Below, in pieces: positions 6,836-11,412 of a stretch of DNA of 11,412 bases. Origin of the DNA: an uncultured Clostridia bacterium (GTDB taxonomy: Bacteria > Bacillota > Clostridia > Lachnospirales > Lachnospiraceae); contig CAMODY010000048.1 in the NCBI GenBank assembly GCA_946611595.1, positions 1 to 11,412 on the forward strand, read 5' to 3'. The position numbers and the translations under genes are program-made. A model generated the notes under the pieces. The model was not told the DNA's origin. It ran no database searches and was given only the letters and a program-made list of their open reading frames with translations. Position 1 is the first letter of the stretch, and each line of letters begins with the position of its first letter.

Positions 6836-7429
6836 CTATTTTGTCTGCTCATCAAGTGTCATGTAATAGCCGGGCAGAAAATGCTCCATGAAATACTGAA
6901 CTTCAGGCATGTTAAGACTTTCAATTTTTTTAAGCGTTGCTTCTTTTGCCTGATCAAAGTCTTTATTTCCGGACTGTTCTTCTTCAATACATTTGATCAA
7001 TGCAGAAATCTTATCGGCCGCTTTCACATATTTAGCAAGTTCTGCATCGTCCGTTCCATCAGCATTCATGATATTGGTATAGGTTGCCTGCATTTCAGTC
7101 GGAAGCTGAGATATCATTTTCGCTTTTGCCGCTTCTTCTACATGATCATAGGCTTCTTTGATGTCCGGGCCAAAGTACTTTACAGGAGTTGGAAGATCTC
7201 CGGTAATGATCTCTGGTGCATCATGAAAAGCAGCTAAAAGAACTGCTCTTCCGGCATCTAAGTTTTTATCAAAATAGGTATTTGCAATTTCAACAAGAAC
7301 ATGCGCAATAAAGATGACATCAAGCGTATGATCCGCCAAAGACTCTCTTCTCGTATTGCGCATCAGATTCCAGCGGTCTATATATTTCATTCTGGACAGA
7401 ATTGCCAGAAAATTACTGTTTTCCTGCAT
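6836..7429 (-). CDS. HD-domain 5'-deoxynucleotidase, YfbR-like
   Basis: HD-fold metal-dependent phosphohydrolase closely resembling E. coli YfbR, which removes the 5'-phosphate of deoxyribonucleoside monophosphates in the cytoplasm. Seen: LSRMKYIDRWNLMRN at 11-25 (the RW pair, R19-W20, marks the YfbR subgroup), metal ligands H34, H69-D70 and D139, catalytic E73 and D78 in HDAPEIITGDLPTPVKYF (69-86), and a C-terminal MEHFLPGYYMTLDE near 181-194. All expected HD residues are present and the 197 residues match YfbR (199). AGGAG lies 5 bases before the ATG at 7427-7429. The gene leads a probable two-gene unit with degV. Its promoter is uncertain: the best TATAAT lies inside the nagB terminator hairpin. 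Confidence 0.93.
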   Translation of the reverse strand: MQENSNFLAILSRMKYIDRWNLMRNTRRESLADHTLDVIFIAHVLVEIANTYFDKNLDAGRAVLLAAFHDAPEIITGDLPTPVKYFGPDIKEAYDHVEEAAKAKMISQLPTEMQATYTNIMNADGTDDAELAKYVKAADKISALIKCIEEEQSGNKDFDQAKEATLKKIESLNMPEVQYFMEHFLPGYYMTLDEQTK

Positions 7430-7499
7430 ATGAACTCCTTCTCTGTGCCCTTTTACAGTTTCAGTCTAATTGATGGTACAGATTATTTTTTCTCGGCGC

Positions 7500-7543
7500 A
7501 AAATAATATCGCCGTCACATTATAACAAAATAACATGACGGCG
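7500..7543 (-). terminator. nagB terminator hairpin, with an embedded TATAAT
   Basis: CGCCGTCATGTTAT (7543-7530) pairs with ATAATGTGACGGCG (7523-7510) over 14 bp, including two G-U wobbles, around a 6-base TTTGTT loop; then follows ATATTATTTT. It begins 28 bases after the nagB stop. The 3' half also carries TGTTATAAT (7519-7527, minus strand), a perfect extended -10 that could drive yfbR. Confidence 0.75.
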
Positions 7544-7570
7544 TATATCTTTTATTAAAGCAGCTCGATA

Positions 7571-8302
7571 TTAAGCCTTGTAACCAATCTGGTCTGCAAG
7601 TTCCTGAGTAAGAACTACAGTTGCATCTCTGTGCATTCTCATGAATGTTGCCGGGCATTTCGGATCGATCTTATCATCCATAAGAAGTTTGGTAGCTGCT
7701 TCCTGCTTGTCACCGCTGATGATCATTAAAAGCGCCTGTGCACGCATGATATTTCCCATTCCCATGGTAACTGCGTGAGTCGGAACATCTTCTTTAGAAG
7801 CAAAGAATCTCTTGTTTGCTTCGATTGTAGAGTCATCTAAAACTTCCTCATGAGCACCGTCATACATAGTATCACCCGGCTCATTAAATCCGAGATGTCC
7901 ATCCGGTCCAACACCTAAAACCTGAATACGGATATCGGTTTTATCAAGAACCTCGTTAAATTCTTTAAGATTTGCTTCAACATCGCCAACACCTTTTGCT
8001 ACATAAGTATTTGCTTTATCAATGTTGATGTGGTCAAAAAGGTTATCATTCATGAAATAACGATAGCTCTGATCATGAGTTCCCTCAAGACCAACATATT
8101 CATCAAGGTTTACAGAATGGATTTTGGAGAAATCCAGTCCTTCTTCTTTACATCTGCGGCTGAGTTCCTTGTACATACCAACCGGTGAAGATCCTGTAGC
8201 AAGTCCTAATGTGCACTCAGGCTCTTCTCTTACGATCTTTTCGATGATATCTGCAGCTTTGCTGCTTGCTTCTGCATAATCTTTTGCAACAATAACTTTC
8301 AT
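7571..8302 (-). CDS. nagB: Glucosamine-6-phosphate deaminase
   Basis: Converts glucosamine-6-phosphate to fructose-6-phosphate and ammonia, feeding amino-sugar carbon into glycolysis. Seen: LGLATGSSPVGMY at 32-44 (phosphate-binding loop), NLDEYVGL at 65-72 with catalytic D67 (E. coli Asp72), and GVGPDGHLGFNEPGD at 130-144 with D134, H136 and E141 matching E. coli Asp141, His143 and Glu148. The 243 residues match the short Firmicute form without the E. coli allosteric C-terminal extension. AAAGGG lies 8 bases before ATG 8300-8302. It lies downstream of glmM and the beta-helix gene but is separated from them by a strong hairpin (8337-8368), so it may be only partly co-transcribed. No GntR-type operator was recognised. 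Confidence 0.96.
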   Translation of the reverse strand: MKVIVAKDYAEASSKAADIIEKIVREEPECTLGLATGSSPVGMYKELSRRCKEEGLDFSKIHSVNLDEYVGLEGTHDQSYRYFMNDNLFDHINIDKANTYVAKGVGDVEANLKEFNEVLDKTDIRIQVLGVGPDGHLGFNEPGDTMYDGAHEEVLDDSTIEANKRFFASKEDVPTHAVTMGMGNIMRAQALLMIISGDKQEAATKLLMDDKIDPKCPATFMRMHRDATVVLTQELADQIGYKA

Positions 8303-8324
8303 TATTTTACCCCTTTACTGTAAA

Positions 8325-8368
8325 AATATAACTAAATTTGGAGATACTTAAACTCGAGTATCTCCAAA
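8325..8368 (-). terminator. Hairpin between the beta-helix gene and nagB, probable terminator
   Basis: A perfect 12-bp stem TTTGGAGATACT / AGTATCTCCAAA (8357-8368 and 8337-8348) with an 8-base loop starts 11 bases beyond the beta-helix gene's stop. Downstream on the minus strand the tract is T-rich but interrupted (AAATTTAGTTATATTTTT), so termination may be incomplete and could set the dose of nagB. Confidence 0.7.
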
Positions 8369-8379
8369 CAACAAGTACT

Positions 8380-9048
8380 TTATTCTTTGCTGACGATCTT
8401 ACCGCCGGTCTTATAGATGCTGTTTGCCGGAATAACGCCACGCACACCGGAGGTCGGATAGACATTGGAATCTCTGCCGACTACGGTACCTGGGTTCAGT
8501 ACGGAATTACATCCGACTTCCACACGGTCACCAAGCATCGCGCCGACTTTCTTGCGTCCGGTTTCAATCTGCTCATCGCCGTTTTTGATCACAACATTCA
8601 GCTTGTCGCTCTTTACATTTGATGTAATGGAGCCTGCACCCATATGAGCCTTATATCCTAAAATGGAATCTCCGACATAGTTGTAATGCGGAACCTGAAC
8701 ATTATCAAAAAGGATGACATTCTTAAGTTCTGTAGAATTTCCGATCACACAGTTGTCTCCGATTAAGACAGAACCGCGGACAAAAGCGCCAGGTCTTACT
8801 TCGGTTCCATGACCGATGATGCAAGGTCCTTTAATATAATTCGTTGTGCGATTATAGAATACAACATCTTTTGCGATCCAGACATCTTCATCCGGATTGT
8901 CAAATTCATCTGCAGGAAGAGTCTTTCCAAGTTCTTTGATAAAATCAGAGATACCTGCAAGTGCCTCCCAAGGATAAGTGAACTGTCCCAAATACTGAGC
9001 AGCTCTTGAGTGTTCTAAATCATAAAGATCATTAATTGTGATTCCCAT
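8380..9048 (-). CDS. Left-handed beta-helix protein like the GlmU acetyltransferase domain
   Basis: A 222-residue hexapeptide-repeat protein resembling only the C-terminal acetyltransferase half of GlmU, which acetylates glucosamine-1-phosphate with acetyl-CoA. Seen: an N-terminal helical cap (1-60); hexapeptide coils from about 72 to 205; RPGA at 85-88; K109 in STELKN; HYNYVGDS at 121-128 followed by GAGSITSN at 137-144. By recalled alignment R85, K109, H121, Y124 and N144 fall where GlmU has its substrate-binding Arg, Lys, catalytic His, Tyr and Asn. The GlmU uridyltransferase domain is absent, and nothing at the N-terminus replaces it. AGGAG lies 6 bases before ATG 9046-9048. It starts 45 bases after glmM, the enzyme that makes its likely substrate. 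Similar proteins are often named UDP-GlcNAc pyrophosphorylase, which this sequence does not support. An acyltransferase on another sugar phosphate is the alternative. Confidence 0.85.
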   Translation of the reverse strand: MGITINDLYDLEHSRAAQYLGQFTYPWEALAGISDFIKELGKTLPADEFDNPDEDVWIAKDVVFYNRTTNYIKGPCIIGHGTEVRPGAFVRGSVLIGDNCVIGNSTELKNVILFDNVQVPHYNYVGDSILGYKAHMGAGSITSNVKSDKLNVVIKNGDEQIETGRKKVGAMLGDRVEVGCNSVLNPGTVVGRDSNVYPTSGVRGVIPANSIYKTGGKIVSKE

Positions 9049-9073
9049 GTATTACTCCTGTTATTTCAATTGC

Positions 9074-9087
9074 AAAGTGTACACTTT
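9074..9087. repeat. Perfect 14-bp palindrome between glmM and the beta-helix gene
   Basis: AAAGTGTACACTTT is a perfect uninterrupted palindrome, 7 bases beyond the glmM stop and inside the 45-base gap. As RNA it could form only a 5-7 bp hairpin with a GUAC loop and no T-run, so it looks more like a dimeric-repressor operator or processing site than a terminator. The binding protein is not recognised. Confidence 0.55.
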
Positions 9088-9093
9088 ACTAAA

Positions 9094-10464
9094 TTATTTC
9101 TTTCTGATCTCAACAAGATGACCGGACTGAGCCATAGCTGCGATGATGTGGTCAACATTCTCGCCAGCTTCTTCATCTGTTCCTGCTTCCGCCATAACAC
9201 GAAGTACCGGCTCTGTACCGCTTGCTCTAAGAAGAACACGTCCTGTCTCGCCAAGTTTTTCTGTGCATTCATCAACAGCCTTCTGAACCTGTGGATCTGC
9301 TAAGGTTGCTTCTTTATCATCTACAACGACATTCTTAAGAACCTGCGGATACATTTCACAGTTCTGAGCAAGGATAGACAGCGGCAGCTGAGTCTTGATC
9401 ATTACGTTCATCAGCATGATTGCAGTTAAGATACCATCTCCGGTATGAGCTCTCTTGCTGAAGATGATATGACCTGACTGCTCGCCGCCTAAAACATAGC
9501 CGTTTGCTTTCATATTTTCGTAAACATATTTATCGCCGACTTTCGTCTTTTCATAACCGATACCAGCAACATCAAGAGCCTTAAACAGACCGAAGTTACT
9601 CATTACGGTAACAACAACTTTGTTGCCCGGAAGGCGGTTATGTTCTTTCAGGTATTTACCGCAGATGTAGATGATCTTATCGCCGTTAACGATATTACCT
9701 TTCTCGTCAACTGCAAGACATCTGTCAGCATCACCATCAAAAGCAAAACCTACGTCAAGCATATTATCAACCACGAATTTCTGAAGACCTTCGATATGGG
9801 TGGATCCGCAGTCAAGGTTAACATTAAGGCCGTTTGGCTGATTGTTGATAACCTGGCTCTTTGCTCCAAGTGCATCAAATACCGCACGTGCGATCATCCA
9901 TGCAGAACCGTTTGAGCAGTCAAGCGCAACTCTGCAGTTCTCAAAGGATTTTTCAGCCTGCTCGGAAAGATAACCAATATAGCGGTTACGTCCGAAATAG
10001 AAATCTTCTGTTTTGCCGATCTTATCATCCTGTGCATATGGAATATAATCTTCCGCACTGTCGATATAAGCTTCGATCTCTTGTTCAACAGCTTCTTCCA
10101 TCTTCTCGCCTTCGCCATTCATAAGCTTAATACCATTATCAAAGAACGGGTTGTGGCTGGCAGATACCATGATGCCGCAATCAAAGCCTTCATCACGTGT
10201 AATAAAACTTACACTAGGGGTTGTCGTAACATGTAAGAGATATGCATCTGCACCGCTGGCTGTGATACCTGCAGCGAGAGCATTCTCTAATGTATAAGAA
10301 GAACGTCTTGTATCTTTACCGATGACGATTTTTGCACGCTCGCCGTCTTCATGGTTCTTTCCATAATACCAACCAAGATAACGACCGATCTTAAAAGCAT
10401 GACCGCTGTTTAAAACATCGCCAGCTTTTCCACGAAATCCATCAGTACCAAAATATTTACCCAT
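9094..10464 (-). CDS. glmM: Phosphoglucosamine mutase
   Basis: Interconverts glucosamine-6-phosphate and glucosamine-1-phosphate, an essential step toward UDP-GlcNAc and peptidoglycan. With the start at 10464 the protein has 456 residues, near the usual 445-450. Seen: MGKYFGTDGFRG at the N-terminus; VSASHNPFFDNGIK with the phosphoserine at S103 (E. coli Ser102); metal loop FDGDADR (DGDADR at 243-248); sugar-binding GGEQSGH at 326-332; phosphate-binding RASGTEP at 413-419. An in-frame ATG at 10480-10482 would add MKEQLT, but it lies within the GAAGGAGC ribosome binding site (10473-10480) that serves 10464, and GlmM normally begins MGKYFGTDG. It leads the cluster with the beta-helix gene and nagB. 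Confidence 0.97.
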   Translation of the reverse strand: MGKYFGTDGFRGKAGDVLNSGHAFKIGRYLGWYYGKNHEDGERAKIVIGKDTRRSSYTLENALAAGITASGADAYLLHVTTTPSVSFITRDEGFDCGIMVSASHNPFFDNGIKLMNGEGEKMEEAVEQEIEAYIDSAEDYIPYAQDDKIGKTEDFYFGRNRYIGYLSEQAEKSFENCRVALDCSNGSAWMIARAVFDALGAKSQVINNQPNGLNVNLDCGSTHIEGLQKFVVDNMLDVGFAFDGDADRCLAVDEKGNIVNGDKIIYICGKYLKEHNRLPGNKVVVTVMSNFGLFKALDVAGIGYEKTKVGDKYVYENMKANGYVLGGEQSGHIIFSKRAHTGDGILTAIMLMNVMIKTQLPLSILAQNCEMYPQVLKNVVVDDKEATLADPQVQKAVDECTEKLGETGRVLLRASGTEPVLRVMAEAGTDEEAGENVDHIIAAMAQSGHLVEIRKK

Positions 10465-10525
10465 TGTTAATTGCTCCTTCAATGCTTTAATACATTACTA
10501 TCTTAATCAAAAAATCAACTGAATT

Positions 10526-10554
10526 ATTTTACAACGATTGTCCTTTCATCGCAA
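10526..10554 (-). promoter_or_regulatory. Candidate promoter of glmM
   Basis: TTGCGA (10549-10554) and TAAAAT (10526-10531) are spaced 17 bases apart on the minus strand. The predicted start near 10519 leaves a leader of about 54 bases. No glmS-type ribozyme or other riboswitch fits in that space. Confidence 0.5.
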
Positions 10555-10598
10555 TAAAAATCCCGTATATAAAATATTAAAAAAATGTTAAGATTTTA

Positions 10599-10607
10599 TG
10601 GTATAAT
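10599..10607 (+). promoter_or_regulatory. Extended -10 promoter of the right-end oxidoreductase gene
   Basis: TGGTATAAT is a perfect TATAAT with TGn extension; the -35 region is A-rich and non-consensus. The predicted start near 10614 gives a leader of about 39 bases. It is divergent from the glmM promoter, about 50 bases away. Confidence 0.65.
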
Positions 10608-10652
10608 TGCAATGTTTTGAGAATACACTGCGTAGAAAGGAAGCATATAAAT

Positions 10653-11412
10653 ATGAAGATCATGATCGTTGGCGGAACCGGCTTTTTAGGATACTATGCG
10701 ACACAGGTTGCTTTAAAACATGGTCACGAAGTAGCATCCTTCTCTTTAGATGATGTCAATCTTGAAGGCTGGTGGCCAAAAGAAGTTAAGACTAGTTTTG
10801 GTGATGTTTTTGAAATGACAGAGGATGAACTTGTCCCTGTCTTTGAAGGCTATGATGCCATGATCTATTCAGTTGGTCCTGATGACCGTATTACTCCAAA
10901 GGCTCCATCTTATGATTTTTTTCATGGGCATTTAGTCACTGACGCATCGAAGGTATTTCGTGCGGCAAGACGTGCCGGTGTTAAACGGAGCGCAGTAAAC
11001 AATTCCTACTTTGCTTATTTCGATCGTCTCTTTCCGGAAATTGGCTTTGCAAAATATCACCCGTATGTAAGAAGCCGCGTAGAACAGGCAGCTACTCTGT
11101 TTGAAGAATCCGGCGGAGGCGCAGCAAATGGCGGTATGGATGTAATGGTCTTAGAACTTCCTTATATCTTTGGAGCAATGCCGGAACGTATGCCGATCTG
11201 GAAGGATGTTTATATTGAACGCTTCTTCCACTACCCTGCGATTTTCTTCCCGAAAGGCGGAACTTCCATGATCGCAGTTGAACATGTCGGGGAAGCTATG
11301 ATCGGCGCAATTGAAAATGGCGTTCACGGCGAGCGCTATCCTGTCGCAGATGAAAACCATACCTTCCGCTGGATGATTCAGGAATTTGAAAAAGGGCTTA
11401 ATCTCCATAAGC
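10653..11412 (+). CDS. NAD(P)-dependent epimerase/oxidoreductase-like protein (extended SDR), C-terminus cut off
   Basis: The first 253 codons of a Rossmann-fold protein, open to the window edge. Seen: MKIMIVGGTGFLG with nucleotide loop GGTGFLG at 7-13; GDVFE at 50-54, where an acidic Asp often contacts adenine; NNSYFAYF at 116-123 in the active-site strand; and YVRSR at 138-142, where extended SDRs have YxxxK, so the catalytic lysine appears to be arginine. ELPYIFGAMPERMPIW at 168-183 matches the usual R-x-x-x-hydrophobic-G substrate-binding strand, and IAVEHVGEAMIGAIENG at 207-223 the VDVRDVA-like helix. ATG 10653 follows AGGAAG by 9 bases. The substrate is unknown: it could be a sugar-nucleotide epimerase relative, a reductase or an atypical NmrA-like binding protein. 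It is divergent from glmM with no visible functional link. Confidence 0.8.
   Translation, partial: MKIMIVGGTGFLGYYATQVALKHGHEVASFSLDDVNLEGWWPKEVKTSFGDVFEMTEDELVPVFEGYDAMIYSVGPDDRITPKAPSYDFFHGHLVTDASKVFRAARRAGVKRSAVNNSYFAYFDRLFPEIGFAKYHPYVRSRVEQAATLFEESGGGAANGGMDVMVLELPYIFGAMPERMPIWKDVYIERFFHYPAIFFPKGGTSMIAVEHVGEAMIGAIENGVHGERYPVADENHTFRWMIQEFEKGLNLHK

Noticed and set aside
8303..8353. Promoter for nagB with -10 TATATT at 8325-8330
   Set aside because: The -35 position reads GTTTAA and there is no TGn extension; the match is too weak to report.
10465..10525. glmS-like ribozyme or other riboswitch in the glmM leader
   Set aside because: The leader is about 54 bases and shows no complex fold; glmS ribozymes are larger and precede glmS.
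1..11412. Mobile elements, CRISPR arrays, attachment sites, defence genes
   Set aside because: No transposase, integrase, direct-repeat array, tRNA target or shift in codon use was seen; all genes look like core housekeeping genes.

Overview
The window looks like ordinary chromosomal core DNA from a low-to-mid GC Firmicute of class Clostridia, probably Lachnospiraceae. This is inferred from the AGGAGG-type ribosome binding sites, the AT-rich sigma-A-type promoters, the ATP-type PEP carboxykinase, and the glmM / GlmU-like beta-helix / nagB cluster. No mobile element, CRISPR array, rRNA or tRNA gene was seen. Except for yihY and the right-end oxidoreductase, every gene is on the minus strand.

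Left end (1-2450): pheT (only its first ~67 codons are in the window) and pheS encode the two subunits of phenylalanyl-tRNA synthetase. Their promoter is strong and the leader is too short for a T-box. Divergent from them is a YihY/BrkB-family membrane protein, which converges on the next minus-strand operon at a shared bidirectional terminator.

Middle (2455-5870): a two-gene operon encodes a class I SAM-dependent methyltransferase followed by an FmdE-family protein with a C-terminal zinc ribbon. The ~370-base stretch upstream of it has no protein gene but holds a convincing 6S RNA (ssrS) gene on the minus strand, with its own promoter and terminator. Upstream of that lies pckA, which has its own terminator.

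Right part (5870-10482): a DegV-family fatty-acid-binding protein and a YfbR-type 5'-deoxynucleotidase are probably co-transcribed. Next, in the order of transcription glmM, beta-helix protein, nagB, comes an amino-sugar cluster. NagB interconverts GlcN-6-P with fructose-6-P, GlmM makes GlcN-1-P, and the small left-handed beta-helix protein keeps the acetyltransferase residues of GlmU but has no uridyltransferase domain. Together they could link hexosamine turnover to UDP-GlcNAc and peptidoglycan precursors.

Right end (10653-11412): a plus-strand NAD(P)-binding extended-SDR-like protein, divergent from glmM and cut by the window edge.

The items most worth a second look are the 6S RNA gene, the acetyltransferase-only GlmU relative beside glmM, and the methyltransferase/FmdE pair downstream of the 6S gene. 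No plainly new defence or mobile system was found.
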